Shown here one piece after another: positions 12,436-26,961 of a DNA stretch of 64,000 nucleotides. Positions within the stretch are counted from its first letter, which is position 1. Each line of letters begins with the position of its first letter. Source of the DNA: Spirodela intermedia (lineage: Eukaryota > Streptophyta > Magnoliopsida > Alismatales > Araceae); the NCBI GenBank assembly GCA_902729315.2, contig LR746277.1, forward strand, positions 2,857,001 through 2,921,000, read 5' to 3'. Position numbers and translations under genes: made by a program. The notes under the pieces are model-generated. The model was not told the DNA's origin. It saw only the letters and a list, made by a program, of their open reading frames with translations, and made no database searches.

Positions 12436-15400
12436 ATGGCGTCTGCTGGAAACCCTAACCAGCCTGCTCCCTTCGATGTGCACAAGCTATTCAAGCCCCC
12501 GCCGAATTCCAGTTCTGCTCCTATCAACCCTGGTAACCCTCCGAGCAACCCTCCTTTCCCCCCTCCCATCTCTTACCCGCCGGGCGCTCCCTCCTACCCT
12601 GTTCCTCCTCCCGGCCCCTTCTCTTACCCTCCTCAGACTGCTCCATTCCATCAGCACCACCCTCATCCCTTCCTCCACTACCCCCAAGACCCACTCGCCA
12701 ACGTGTACCAGCAGCAAGCTCGCCCCGCCATTCCTTACGGCTCCCCTGTTCCTAACCCTAGCCATCCGCCCCCCAACTCAGGAGCCCGCCTCATGGCGCT
12801 TCTTGGTACCTCCGCCCCTGGCACGATCGAGACTGCCGTCTCTATGCCACCTCCTTCTTCCCTGCCTTCGGCGTCATCAGGGGAATTTTCTGTACTACCG
12901 GTTAATAGCCCTGTGCTCTCGACTGTTCCGTCAGCTCCTCCGATGATATCGGCCGGGGTGCCACAAACGACCCAGGCAAGGTTGCCGAGTGGCAAGCAAC
13001 CCCACGGGCGGCACATCAACGGGGGAGATCGTTTTGTATACGATGTGGATGTTAGGGAATCACCGCCGCCTCCGCAGCTTGAGGTCACACCGATTACGAA
13101 GTATTCATCAGATCCAGGACTCGTCCTTGGCCGTCAGATTGCAGTCAACAGGTCGTATATATGTTATGGGCTCAGGCAGGGGAACATACGTGTGCTTAAC
13201 ATTAACACTGCATTGAGGTCATTGCTTCGCGGGCACACTCAGGTGGGACTTCCGATTATATTTTTATCAATGAATGCAAATGCAGCGATGTGCATGTGTG
13301 CTATATTTTTCTCCTTTCTTCGGTAGCTTATGTCCTTTATCTCTCTGATGTGCACTAGTTGCTCGCTACCCTGATGTACGTTAAATTGTTGTGGGAAAAC
13401 TGCCTCTGTCCTTATTGTTTCATGTGGCGGAACTGTCACTCTTGCTGGGAACTCTCTTGCAGGGAGGGCCATAAAATTTCCATCATGAGGCCTTTTTGTG
13501 ATTTCATTTGGAGAAATTGTGAAATATTACTCCGGTGTTACACGCATCATCAACGATGCTCCTGCAAACGTAAATTTCTAATTTCCTGACTAACGGATGG
13601 TAGCGTGGCACTGTGGAGAAACTCAAGGAAGCTTCTCTCTCCCCTTCCTTTTTCTTCCGTTTCCCTTGATGGGTGGTTATGTTCACTTATCATATGGGAC
13701 CATTTACCCACCATTGAAGGAGGAAGATATGACTTTTGTGCCAGCTGCTGCTGCAATGGGCAGGAAGAAGAGGGGAGACGATTAATGCGCCCCTACTTAT
13801 CCTCTGCTGCAATCTACCCCCTCCCTCAACCCCCTAAAAACAAATTTTGGATCCATTTCTATTGCTTAAATATTATGTTATGGTCTTTTTCTCCTTTTTT
13901 GTGGTCTCCTTAACAGCTTGATGTTTGAATTTCGTTTCTAATACATTTGCCTTATATCAGCAGATGTTTCTCTTCATTTTCTTTTTTTCGATATAACATA
14001 GTTGTAAGGTCAATTTTTTCATCAAGCTTTTGAAATGGGTTTTTTTTTTTAACAGAGGGTGACGGATATGGCTTTCTTTGCCGAAGATGTCCACTTACTG
14101 GCTAGGTACCCCTGCCCATTTAATTCCCATTGAGTTTCTCATTTGTAGGCCTGACAATCGATCTGTTTTCTCCTTCTGAACAGTGCGAGTGTTGATGGAA
14201 GGGTTTTTGTGTGGAAGATTAATGAGGGTCCTGATAAGGATGACAAACCACAGATCACAGGGAAAATCATTGTTGCAATTCAAATAGTCTCAGATGGCGA
14301 ATCATTTCATCCTCAAGTGTGCTGGCACTGTCACAAACAGGTAATTGTGAAACTGTTGTCTGGCTCTAGCTGAGAGCACTAAATTATAATATTTGCTCTT
14401 TGGGCTCCATTTTTGCGACATTATGTTTGTTGAATGGTTTCGTATTGCAAATGCCATTGATTCAATAAAATCAGTTATAGCTTCTTAAATGAGCTGTGAA
14501 AATTGTCTAATTAATGAGTAAATTTTCTCTTTTGCAGGAAATCCTTGTTGTTGGAATTGGAAATCGTTTGTTGAAGATTGATATGACTAAAGTGGGAAAG
14601 GGTGAAGTATTTTCTGAGGAGGATGAACCTCTCCAATGCCATGTTGATAAGCTGATTGATGGAGTCCAACTTATTGGTAAGCATGATCAGGAGGTGACAG
14701 ATTTGTCTATGTCTCAGTGGATGATGACCCGTTTGGCGTCAGCATCAAAAGATGGCACGGTATGTTGTTGCATAATTCTCCTTCTGATGTTTTGGCTTTA
14801 GTTGACATTATATTTCGAGCAAAAAATTTATGTATAAATGATTGATTGGTGTCCAAACTGATGCGAACGATTTACACCAGATACATAGGGAAAGTAATGC
14901 GACTATGCTTTTGCATTGCGTATTGTATCCTTTAGGTTAATTAAGTCCTCTAAAATTAACCCTATGCTGATTTTTACAGTGGAAAATTGAAACCTTTTAA
15001 AGGTGCCCACTCACTTTCATTACAATTTCAACCGTCATTGAGTTTTTGTTGATTAAATTTTAGTCAGCTGATGATTTCAAATCTCTATGATTTGTGAAAA
15101 AGTTCTAGCACTCTTTCATCCTGCCATAAATTTCTGTCATTTACTATCAAAATGTGGGGTATCCTGTTATGAAATTTTCTTTATGGTGGACCTTTTCTGG
15201 CTTGATTTGATGATTGATCATGAAACATTTCTATCCATGCTCTTTAGCATCTTGTCATCATAGATTGGCTTGCTTCTTTCGTCTAATATTCACCTAAAAT
15301 ACTGTGGAACCTTTTGACAGTAGATTATTTGGACGAGAGCGTGCATTTTAGCATGTAGGCAGAAAGAGAAGGAGAATGTGTTAACAGGATTCCTTGTTTT

Positions 15401-18400
15401 AGGGATAGAAGTTGAGAAACGATTTACCACGTGCTTTAATGAGAGGGTTTACTTTTCTCTGCTTATGTCTTTGTTACAATTATTCACTTTGATTCATAGA
15501 TAGTTCTTTGTATCTCGATAAACGGGGATAGTGACTGGATTTACTCTTGTCTGGTTATGCTGTGTTTAATCAGTTCGGATTAATTGAAATTTTGGATATT
15601 TATAAACTGGGATATTTCCTTTTTTTATGGAGTGATTACCTTTTTTGGACTTATGGATGCTATTAGATCTCAGCACCGCACAGTTGCAGTATTATTGGCA
15701 ATTGATTTATTCTTCTCTGAATTCGATTATTTTTTTTCCGGTGATAGCAACACTGGCAATGCTGATGGCCATTTCGTAGGCGATCCCATTAATAGGCATT
15801 ACTATCTAGTGGATTTTGTGCCGATTTATTGGGTTTCTACTTGAACTTTTATCAATGTAGACCTCGATTTTCTCAATTTAATTTCCTCAAATTTAACGTC
15901 TGTAACTGCAAATGATGTATTTATAGCTGCTAGGGCCCTGACTTATGGGAATAGGTTTGTGATTTATTTAGTTTCTCGCTGGTTATTCTCATCAACTATC
16001 TTCTTCCATATTGAGAAATATTGTCTAGTTATCTGGTCATATTCTAAATGTTGTTTTTCATCCTAATCGTATCCCCAAGGTATTGTTGTTAATTCTCTAT
16101 AACCAGTGGCAAAGGACTTCCTTCTGTTCCTCTATATTTGACATTCTTAAAAATAAATTCTTAAATCCAAGCCCACTGCATGTTTCGCTTTGGCACCTAT
16201 CCTGTTTTTTTCCTGCTGTTAACTTATTGGACTATTCTCTTCCTTTTCTGCAGATATCATCCATTCATTGCTTTAAATTATTTTTCCCTAGAATTTTATT
16301 CTAAAAGACTGTCACACAACATTGGAACATAAATCTTTTTTATTCATCTTCATATACAGTGATCAGCTTTTTGCCATCCCCTGCTCTGGAGATAAGGAAT
16401 GAATAATAGGAAAACCCTTTACTATCATGTTAATCTCCCCTATTCACTTTTCATCAATTCAATTAAGATTTCCGTTGAGGGCCCTTGCAACAAATGAATT
16501 TGGGATTATTGTCGCTGTCGCTTTAATGTCTATCAATCCGGGCTTATATTATTTTTACTGCATTTGTTTTACGATGTATCTTTTATGAGGCTAATTCCAT
16601 GATTAACAAAATTACCTCAAAGTTTCATGAAGTTCAATGACATGTACTCTTTCTTATTCCTTTGAGAATAAATGGTTTACAGACTCCAGGATAGTGTATG
16701 GTTCCATTGGACAGTAGAATCAGTGTGGAAATCCATTGTGCTTGGCATCATTTTTCTGCCTTTTCAATTTAATAAAATTATTATAATAGGGGACTTGCTG
16801 AAGCTGCATTGAAAATATGTGGTCCTTTTTCACTGGTTTGTTCTTCATCACAAGGAAATTTGAAAATGTTTTGAGTATGATTGAATGCACCCATTGGAAC
16901 CGATCAGAGAAGTTAACGTTCTGCATATAGCTATTCTATAATATGCATTTTTTTCTTTTTGGACCGCAATAGATTTAACTATTCATCAGATTATGAAAAA
17001 TCTAGTCATGCGCCCGTGCTTTTCTCTGGCAATGATACCTTGCGTTTTTTATTGGAAATCCATTCACTCTGTTATCTGATTTTCAATGTGACGTTGATTT
17101 GGATAGCCATGTGTGTATTCCTTGGCTTGAACGAGGTAGTCAATGGATGTTATCTTACCCACTCTGAATCGATTTTCTTTAGTCGGATGTCATATGCTTT
17201 GGAAAAGGATTTTTTTTCTTAATGCAACCATTGTTAAATTGTTTGCCTAAAGAGGATGATTTCTTTGCAAAAGAATCAGCTTCTATGTTAATGGTAGTAA
17301 AGCTGATTTGTATGATTGTTTCTGCTTTGTATCATCCTTCATGTTTGATCTTTTCTGCTGTACTTAGTTTATTCTCCATAAATGCTGGTTCCATCAAGTC
17401 AAATATAATTCAATTCATGTTGTGACAGCTCCATTCCTGTGCCAGGTAAAAATATGGGATGACCGCAAAGCAACACCACTTGTGACATTACGGCCACATG
17501 ACGGTCAGCCTGTCAACTGTGTATCATTTTTGACAGCACCCTATCGTCCAGACCACATTTTACTCATCACAGCGGTATGAGTTTTCATTTGCTACTGCAT
17601 TTAATATTCTATGTATGTTCCCTCAGCCTATGTTCACTTTGTATATTTTAAGATTTTGATGTTCATTTTTGCTCTCTTTTTGTTTGCTAATAATTTTTTT
17701 CTTGTAGCTTTTCTGAACAGGTTGCTACTAATTTATTTACCTTTGATATTAGATCAACAGTTAATTGTTTCAGGAAATATTGTGTAATTTTAAAAAAAAA
17801 CTAGAATTGAATTATTAGTATAGTACCGTTGGTTTCTGATTACGGTGTAATCTGAAAAAGAGAGCTTTTTTCTCTTTAGCCTTGAAAATCTTGAATTTCA
17901 AAACCTTTCATATTTTCTTGGTTCCCTATATGATATTTAGTAACAATCTGTATTTAATTTTGTCTTATTTAGGGTCCTCTGAATCGAGAAGTTAAGATCT
18001 GGGCTTCTGCTAACCAAGAAGGCTGGCTGTTGCCCAGTGACTGTGAGTCATGGCTGTGCATGCAGACCTTGGAGCTGAGAAGTTGTACAGAAACCCGTGT
18101 TGAAGATGCTTTTTTCAATCAAGTTGTTGTTCTGCCGCAAGCAAGCCTGATATTACTTGCAAATGCTAAGAAGAATGTTATATATGCTCTGCATATAGAC
18201 TATGGTTCAAATCCTCTATCAACACGAATGGATTATATAGCAGAATTCAGTGTCAAAATGCCTATTTTGAGTATTACTGCAACAAGTGATTGTTATGCTG
18301 ATGGCAAACATGTCATCCAAGTTTATTGTGTTCAGACACAGGCTATTCAGCAATATGCATTGGACTTATCTCAGTGTTTGCCGCCACCCCTGGAGAATGT

Positions 18401-21400
18401 GGGGTTGGAAAAGGAGCTGTCTATTTCTCGTATTTCTGATGCAGCCACCTCAGATAGTTTTGCTTCTGCAACTGTTGGGATTACTGCGAATGAGGATCCT
18501 TCTGGAAATAGCACACAGAATTTCTCTATTCCTCTAAACACCTCCGAGACTTCACCTGCAGTTAAATATTCTTTGACTTCCGATTCTCCAGATAATTCTA
18601 GTCTGCTTGAAATTACTGCATTGAAAACGGAAAACAGGCCTAGTGCTCCACCAATCTCAGATATGGATGCTGATATTAGTCCACGAATAGACTCTGAACG
18701 TGGGTCCTCACTTGATAATGTTATTGACCAGTCAGTTGCTCGTCAATCAATTGAAAGGGGTTTAGAAGTTGGAGCTCTAAATTTACCTGATGCTCCTCTG
18801 GACGATAGCTCTGTGAAGAGAGAAAGTAAACCTGGGCCAAGTGATATTACCGTGGTGCCAAATCTTCCTTCATTTCCAATGGGCACGAAGGTGACACACT
18901 TGGTCACTCCATCTGAAATATTATCTAAGGCTGTTTCTTCTACTGAGAGTAATGTCATTCCTGAGTTGAATGGAACACAGACAAGAATTCCAGAAGTGAG
19001 TTCTAACCTTGTTACAGAAACTGCAGAGGTGGAGGTTAAAGTTATTGGTGAGAGTGGATCAAGCGTTTACAGAGAACCGGACTCTCAGAGAGAACCACAA
19101 ATTCAAATTCTAGAAGATCAATCAAAATCCTTGTCTTCTCAGTTTACGGAATCTAATTCTGAAATTGTGAGAGATGGTATCTTTAATGTTGCTGAAGTCG
19201 TGCGTATTGAGGATAATGCTTTTTCTGAGGGATTGGAACAGCCTTGCCCTGTTAAGGATGAAGTGAAAGACACAGTGAAGGATGAGTCTGAAAATGATTC
19301 TCAATCTGTTGCTGCAACACTGGTTGCCGAATCTGCTTCAGCTGCAGTGGCTGCACAGTCTCCCTCCGTGGCTAGAGGGAAAAAACAGAAAGCAAAGCAG
19401 CCTCAAACGTCTGGACCATCATCCCCATCACAGCCTCCCTTTGACTCCAGTGATTCTTTTAATGAACAGGGGAGCAATTTTAGCACTGCTGACGCTGGTT
19501 TTCCACAAGCACTGTCTAACATTCAGGCAATGCTGAGCCAGGTGATCTATTTCGCTATATTAATTTCCCTTTTAGTTTAATAATTTCCCAACTGTTTTTG
19601 CTGTCAATGTTCTCTTCGTTTTGGAGAAATATTACAGCTTATGATTGGTTGTGTAATATTTCCTCGAAAAGATTGTCTGGCATGATAGAAAAGCTTGATT
19701 ATTGGTCCATCTACTGTCATGATGTTGTCACAGAAGAGCAGAACTAAGGTTACTTGAACTGGCTCTTAAACCATTCCACTGGCCTTTGTTGTGAGCCATA
19801 TGGTCTTCAATTGGAAGCATGATTCCACTAAGAATAGATTTCCTGTATCAGTTTTCTTGCTTGGATTATATATGCATTCGCTTTCCAGTACATGCTTGTC
19901 TGTGTTTCTTTCAGTCATCCTTTGATTAGTCTTGTTTACGATGCATTATTATAATGGCAACTTTAGAAATTAAACGTGTTATTGTTTGGATTCCAGATTA
20001 CTATATTGATCTAGTTTGAGCTATGTTTGTCTAGTTGAGGCTTACAGTGATTTATTGACCTATGATTTAGAGGCACAATCGCCTTCCTCATGAAATATCT
20101 GATGGTCAGTAATCCCATTGGTAGCTTGCTGTTTATGTTGTTCAGACAAATTTTTGTTTTCTGGCCCTGCAGGTTATGGCGACCCAAAAGGACATGCAGA
20201 ACCAGATGAATGCGGTAATATCGCTTCCTGTTACCAAAGAAGGTAAAAGAGTGGAGGTGGCCTTGGGTCGGTGCATAGAGAAAGCTATTAAAGCCAATAA
20301 TGATGTTTTATGGGCGCGCTTTCAAGAGGAGATTGCCAAACGTGAAAAGTTGGAAAAAGACCGTATGCAACAAATGACTAGTTCGATTTCAAACAGTTTG
20401 AACAAGGATTTACCTGCCATTATAGAAAAAATTGTAAAGAAGGAAAACTCCTCTGTTGGACCTAATCTGGCTCGCTCTATTAGCCCAGCTCTGGAGAAAG
20501 CCATTACTGCAGCAATAGCTGATTCATTCCAGGTTTGATCCAATTATTTTTGGGCAAAACTGTGCGTATTTTTTTGTCTCGGATCATAATAGCCACCATC
20601 TGGTATGCAGAAAGGTGTTGGGGACAAGGCCGTGAATCAGTTGGAGAAATCTGTTAATTCGAAGCTAGAAGTTGCAGTTGCTAGACAAGTTCAAGGGCAG
20701 TTCCAAACATCTGTCAAGCAATATCTTCAGGTACGATTGTATTCAAGAACATTGCTACTTCTAGAGAGTACATTTATTTGATGTATTGTCGCATAAGTTT
20801 ATTTCGTCTCATCCCCAGTCTTTTCCCGAAGGATAGCACTTGTTCCCACTATGGTACAATTTTATTAAGATTCTTGTTTGCTGTTACTTTTACGCAGGAT
20901 GGGATGAGATGCTGCCTGGAAGCCTCAATAATTCCGTCGTTTGAGTTGGCATGCAAAGCAATGTTCGAGCAAATAGATGCTGGATTTCATAAAGGAATGG
21001 TTGAGCATACTACGACTGTTCAGCAGCAATTGGAAGCTGCACATACTCCACTAGCTCTTTCTCTGCGGGTACCCACATCTTGGCCTTTAAATTTTGTCAA
21101 GCATATAGATGAAAAAACGGCCAAGATGGCTGTAATGGTTATACTGAGATTATGGTGTGTTGATTACTTATGCTTAAATAGATCTATGAAAGAAAAGCAT
21201 GGATCCAACAAGATGGCCTTGTCATCGTTTTCCTAAATTTCCTCGTGGGATCTCCTACATTTTTCATCCAAACTTGTAAACCCCTATTAATGGTTTTAGC
21301 TCAATTCCCTGAGATGATTTAGTTTCAATCCGGACGGTTTTTTTGCGTGCGGTCGGCGTGTAATATATACTTTTCTGTTATCTGAACTTCCTTGTAAACT

Positions 21401-22415
21401 CTCACCATTTTATTTATTGATTTATTCTCATTGGATATGCCTTTGTGTTTGACTGTAACGGTCCTTGTGTAGCAAATCTTCACCTCATCTTGTGGTTGGA
21501 CAAGATGCACGAGATGATCACCTTATGGCTTTTTGATTCTCAGGACGCGGTCAATTCTGCACTAGCTGTCACTCAAGCCCTGAGTAATGAAATCGCCGAC
21601 GGCCAGCGCAAGTTACTATCCCTTGCTGCGGCAGGAAACCCAAAATCATTAGATTCCATGGCCGCACAACAAGCCAATGGCCCCTTGGGAGGTCTCCATG
21701 AGATGGTACTATTTACGAGCTGCTTCTTTCTCAAAGTTTCTTGCCTTCCCCCCTTTATCATTCTCAGTATTCCCCGAGAGATCCCTCTGGTATTTCCCCC
21801 TTTCAGAATCAACCTTCATCCATGAGTTGCTTCCGTGTAACAGGCCGAGGCCACTGTTGATCCAACAAAAGAGCTGACCAGATTGATCACCGAGCGCAAA
21901 TTCGACGAAGCATTCACGATGGCCCTGCAGAGAAGCGACGTCACTATCGTCTCTTGGCTATGTTCTCAGGTTCGTCTTTCTGAAACTCATATTTCTCAGA
22001 GTTGGTACACTCAATCCAGGGTTTTTTTTAACCGGCAGACAAATTTAACACGCAGACCGGTCTGTCTCATCATGTGGGTCTCTCTCTCTCACTCTCTGTC
22101 CTTCAGGTTGATCTTCAGGGGATATGTTCAATGAGCCCTCTTCCGCTTAGTCAAGGCGTGCTCTTGTCCCTCCTTCAGCAGCTGGCCTGCGACTTGGCCA
22201 AGGACACGACCCAGAAGCTGGCGTGGATGACCCAGGTTGCAGTCGCCATCAACCCCAGCGATCCGATGATCGCCCTCCACGTGAGGCCCATCTTTGACCA
22301 GGTTTATCAGATTCTAGCCCACCAGAGGTCGCTGCCCACGACCACCCCCGCCGACTCGAACAGCATACGTCTGATGCTCCACGTCATCAACTCGGTGCTG
22401 ACCGGCTTCAAGTGA
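12436..22415 (+). CDS. VCS: VARICOSE / EDC4-like mRNA-decapping scaffold, 12 exons, 1393 aa
   Basis: This is the scaffold of the cytoplasmic (P-body) decapping complex, which joins DCP2 and DCP1 to degrade mRNA. Exons: 12436-13242, 14056-14105, 14184-14340, 14538-14759, 17446-17574, 17973-19541, 20173-20532, 20611-20730, 20898-21068, 21544-21705, 21844-21969, 22107-22415. All junctions are GT-AG and the frame is open throughout. Domains: a Pro-rich N-terminus (residues 1-130), a WD40 propeller (about 230-560, with [30 protein letters not shown] and [12 protein letters not shown]), a long Ser/Glu-rich linker (to about 950), and a helical C-terminal EDC4 domain ([43 protein letters not shown]). 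Length and domain order agree with Arabidopsis VCS (about 1344 aa). The largest intron is 14760-17445. Start chosen as the first ATG (MASAGNPNQ), within a favourable ACCATGG context. Confidence 0.95.
14760..17445 (+). other. Large intron 4 of VCS
   Basis: About 2.7 kb of T-rich intronic sequence between exons 4 and 5. Short open frames inside show no domain. No transposon ends were identified. Confidence 0.8.
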
Positions 22416-22545
22416 TCTTCCCCCATTCATTCCCGACCGTGGTATAACCTTTGTATAGAGAAGACGGGAATAGGGAAGAGAGGAGCAAAGGCCTAGGATT
22501 CCTCGGTGTAAATCAACATCAGGCTGGTCGTCTGTATTCAGGCTG

Positions 22546-23063
22546 CTTTCTCCATTGTCTGATGCCTTCAATCTGTTTTTCTTCCCCCAGTGTGATATGA
22601 TATTCCTTCTGCCGCAAACTTAGGTGGTTTGGGTCTGAATCACTGTAGAGGTCTCAGCTAATTCCGAGCTTTGTGACAGAAATTAGCCTACAGATGAGAA
22701 GAGTCAAGGTAGAGTAGGTGGGCTTGCACACTGAAACGGCCAATCTGTATTGCCTGCTTGATGATCCAAGTTAGAAATATTTCTCAGTATGGTATCATAT
22801 ATATACGGAGTATTGCTTTCTCCATTTTGTCTGATGCCTTCAATCTGTTTTCTTCACCAGTGTGATATATGGTATTCCTCTTGCTACAAATCTAGGTGGT
22901 GGCTTGGGTCTGAATCACTGTAGAGGATCTCAGCTAAGCTCCAAGCTTTGCGACAGAACTAGCCTACTGACGGAAGAATCAGGGTATCTGCATTGCCTGC
23001 CCATCCATCCAAAACTAGAAATATTTTCCAATATTATATCATATTCATATATACGTAGTATTG
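22546..23063 (+). repeat. Tandem duplication in the VCS 3' flank (two units, 270 and 248 bp)
   Basis: Unit 1 (22546-22815) and unit 2 (22816-23063) both start with ctttctccat then gtctgatgccttcaatctg. They share ggtctgaatcactgtagag in the middle and end in an acg-agtattg phrase. They differ by scattered substitutions and small indels. The duplication starts 131 bases after the VCS stop codon, so it probably lies in or just beyond the 3' UTR and may duplicate 3'-end processing signals. It could also affect the convergent SmD1 gene, which ends at 23500. Confidence 0.85.
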
Positions 23064-23499
23064 TTCTACTCTTAGACAACATTCTCAGTATATGATCAGG
23101 CCGGAGAATATCCAACCATCTCGTCTGCAGCGCGGAATTTAAGTGGCAAAAAGAAATGCACATTCAGTGCTATTTTGGGGTGCCAGCTGCAGAATTGAAG
23201 GATCATTACTCAATGCAACCTAGCAGTCACTGACAGTGGATCTAAGAAAAGAAAAGAAAAATGAAATACATCTGAATGTCTTAACCAAGTACGAGGGGAA
23301 GTTTGACTAATAAGTAACCATTCTCATTCAGGGAAAAAACCATGTAAAAAGTACACCATTTGTGGGAGATGATTGTCAGATATTCTCTGACTAGACATGC
23401 GGGCCAACTCGTCTCAGAGAGAAGAAGCAGAGTTCCACTGAACCTATCCGGTTCAGATGCGCACAGCAGGCTGTGTGAGGCGGCAGGGGAGGATGACAC

Positions 23500-26004
23500 C
23501 TAACGGCCTCGGCCACGACCACGGCCACGGCCGCGGCCCCTGCCGCGCCCTGTAGGTCTCCCTAGATCAACAAAGGAGAGAAATCAGAATAATGCATTAA
23601 GGTGGGGCAGAAGAACAAACCCATGAATGGAAAAGGGGGGAAGCTATCTACCAGCAGTCGGCTTCTTCGGCTTGACCCTTGGCGTTTCTTCAACCAGCAA
23701 GGTCTCGAGGTTCAAGCTGTCAGGGAGAATGTAATAGCGGATGTTGTTGCCCCTCACGCTTAGATGGTCAAGGGACACCGGATTCTTCCCCTTCAGCGTA
23801 AGCTTCACTGTCTTCAGGTGCGTGTTCATACTGATGTCCACTCCTGTGACCACAAAGAATTAATCATCATAAGTTTAAATTTACACGCTCATCAGCTTTG
23901 GCAACGATTTCGTTCTAACATCTGAAAAAATCAAATTCTAAATTCACTTAAAAGGGGCATGCCCTCCTCCAACAACGAATGTTGAACAATAACGACTAAC
24001 TCAGGATTTCCACAGTAATGGATCCATGGAGGACATTCAGCAAATATAGAAAGTCACAGCTGAAAGAGTTCTCTAGTTTCTGAACAAAATTCAGCCAATT
24101 TCCGCACAACACTGTAGGGATGTGCTTATATGACTTCCGATTAACAAGATTTGGAATAAACCTTTCTTCATTTATCTTCATTTACAGTGCGAGAATAGCA
24201 TAACTGAAACCTGTATGACACGATGATTTCAAATTTTTCTCCAGGGGAAAAGTAATGCCCAGATAACCATGGCAACTAGCCAACCTACATAGCAGCCGTC
24301 CACAATCAGCCATATTTGGTTGCTCAAGTCAATATTGATGGTGTGCATTCACTTTCTAGGCCCTTTGCATTTGGCTGGACAGGAATACCTGTTTGCATGC
24401 GACAATGCTCATGAAAGGTCATCTGCATCAAGCTATTCATAGTTGCCAAGAGAAGTTGAACATATGTAGATGACTCTACTTGAAACTAGGTTGAAATCCG
24501 AAACATTTGATTTGTTTCCCTTCAATTGGGATCTACGTTATCTACAATTAGTTATTCCACTTATAGATACTTACGTGAGAATTTATGCTTGTATTCTTAG
24601 CACTGTGGAGGTGCATACAAAAAAGATTCTATCAAGAATTTGATGAGCATTTTCCAAACAGAAATTACGCTTCTCCAAACCTATCACCCATCGCTGTACA
24701 AATTATGATCGGACTAGTCGATATACATCTCAGTTGGATACATAATAACAATCACAGTTGAGTTAAGACTATTTGAATATCAGCTAATCCCTTCAACTAA
24801 AAAACAAACAGAATTTGTAGCCAGTTTATTGTAAAAAATCATGCAGTTCACACTTTTGACTGTCCCATAAATAAGCACCTGATAATGTATCACCTCGTCC
24901 CATGACAAATGATATAAACTAAAAAATTATGACCAGCGGGATCACACAATATCATGCCATTTAGAGAGATAACACCGTTTTCAGCAATTCTGGGTCAGTA
25001 GTTTAGAGCACACGGGGTCATTCCATGGTATTTTTCAAGGACTTCTAACCATTGCCTATGGACCTCAGTATGATCCAACATGTAGGTTTCTCGGCCAAAT
25101 ACTGCCACATTTTAGAAGCAGCACAAAAGAGGAAAAGAAAAAAAATAACATAACGAGAATATTAACAAAAGAAGAACTTCATTACATCTCGGACCAGCTG
25201 CAAAGTTTGAAAAGTGAGTTTCAGTAATATCATTCGAGCCAAAAACGGAAGCCAGCGATTTCCAGGAAGACATGTTTAAAGTGTGACAACTGGACGAAAG
25301 GAAGAGCGAGAAGAATGCTATATTACAATTTCCCGGAAAATAATCTATTCGTCTAGAAAGTTCATCATTAGAAACAGCCACGCCAATTTTATGATATAAG
25401 TGCGCCAATATTTGCATTCGGATGCGCCTAAAGTGTTCCAATCCACCAAACTAGACGTCAGAGACTATAAATTACCACACAAAAAAAAACACTCGGTCAT
25501 CCTAGATATTATAAAAAAATGGCAAACTAGGAAGCCAGACACAAATGCCCGTATCATAGACGGCTATCTTGTATAAAGCACAAGCATTCAAGAGACCAAT
25601 TTTTTTTAGATGGTCGAATTCTTTTTCTACACAGTAATACATAGGCTTCAAATTATATGACCAAAAACTCGTTGTCCTGGAAGGAAATTACATGCTCGTT
25701 GTCTTTGATAAAAACCCAGAAGGAAACCAAGCAGAGAAAAAAATATTTTAAGTAGGTCACAAACGAAGCGAACAGACGACGAGACAGAACAGAATGTGAC
25801 CTGTTATAGTCCCGTGGACGACCGTGCCGTTCTTCAGCTCGATGGAGACGGTCTCGTTATTCAACTTCATCAAAAACCTGGAGAAACACAGAACTCAGCA
25901 ACGCGCGTAGAAGATAGCGGGCACAAAAACCCCAAATAGAATCCAGACCAAAAGAAACGGAGATCGACAGGAATGACGAGAGACATTCACCTCACGAGCT
26001 TCAT
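23500..26004 (-). CDS. SMD1: Small nuclear ribonucleoprotein SmD1, 4 exons, 114 aa
   Basis: This is a core Sm-ring protein of U1, U2, U4 and U5 snRNPs and acts in nuclear pre-mRNA splicing. Exons on the minus strand: 26004-25991, 25877-25801, 23843-23652, 23561-23500, all with GT-AG introns. The first exon is only 14 bases (ATG AAG CTC GTG AG) and intron 2 is 1808 bp. The Sm1 motif ([16 protein letters not shown], then [16 protein letters not shown]) and Sm2 motif ([13 protein letters not shown]) are complete. The C-terminus is a Gly-Arg repeat tail, as in all SmD1 proteins, where such arginines are methylated. Length matches the family (about 115 aa). The gene is convergent with VCS and divergent from the GAUT gene. 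Confidence 0.97.
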
Positions 26005-26631
26005 CTTGACAGCTAGCGAGATCAACAAACGAGCACCGAGCGCTGGTGGGGATGGGAGATGGGGGGGAGCCCGAGCTTGCAGTAGAAGAGAGGAGCCCTA
26101 ATTCTTCGAAGGCTGGCCCGGGCTTTTTTCTTTGAGCGGGATCCCAAAACCCTCCCTTCAAAGCCCTGATCCTAGAAATCTTCCCATCAGGACGGTGCGA
26201 TCAGTGGAGCTAGAACACCGATGATCTTATGATTAAACGATCTCAGCCGCACGTCGGCATCGATTAGTAACCCTTCGGAGATCCGACTCTCCTAAACGGG
26301 CCTGGAAGTTCCACTGGGCCGGCCCAAAATATTACTTTTTGGGCCGGCAGTCCGGTCTGTGCTGTCCCAATCCTTGTTTTGGGAATGATGCCCTCCTTGC
26401 ATGAGAATCATTGAGGAATTTTGAATTTAATTAAATAATTAATAATACGCGTTCAATCAATGCGAGAAATCGCCCCCGGCACGTGTGAATCCAGTCGGGG
26501 AGAGAAAGTAGTAGGTCTGACGTGGCGACATAATATTAATCCACGTATCTCCTGTTCCCACGTGCTGAGCGTGTGTCGGCAGTAGGAGCAATGACTTAAG
26601 TTGTCTAAACGCCGTTAGGATCACGGGAGTG

Positions 26632-26700
26632 AGGGAGAGAGAGAAAGTTAGAGAGAGAAAGAGAGAGAGAGAGACAGACAGAGACAGAGACAGAGAGAAA
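26632..26700 (+). repeat. (GA)n microsatellite in the GAUT leader
   Basis: Near-continuous GA/GACA repeats. They probably lie in the 5' UTR, or mark the core promoter as GAGA-type elements do in plants. Confidence 0.8.
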
Positions 26701-26961
26701 GGAAACGGAATTGCCTGTTTCTTGTTGTCAGGATAGACGGGAATATAGAGAGAGAGAGCGGTCGGTGGCTCCTCTCTGCTAGGGATTGCTGGCGGTCGCG
26801 CAGGAGTTCCGCCGGAGGGGCAAGATCCGGCTCTGATCCCTCGTTTTTGTAAGCCGCGGCGAGCAGAGGCGGCTGCTGGGCGGGAGGAGGAAGATCAGCG
26901 AAGGAGCAGCTGTTTTTGCTTCTCTTTTTCTGCCCCTCTTCGCCTCCCCATCTCTCCCTCC

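Noticed and set aside
12150-12458. A frame rich in Leu-Ser repeats before VCS
   Set aside because: It is the translation of the (CT)n leader microsatellite and lacks any domain.
23500-23561. GC-rich Gly-Arg repeat as a minisatellite or array
   Set aside because: It is the normal C-terminal RG tail of SmD1.
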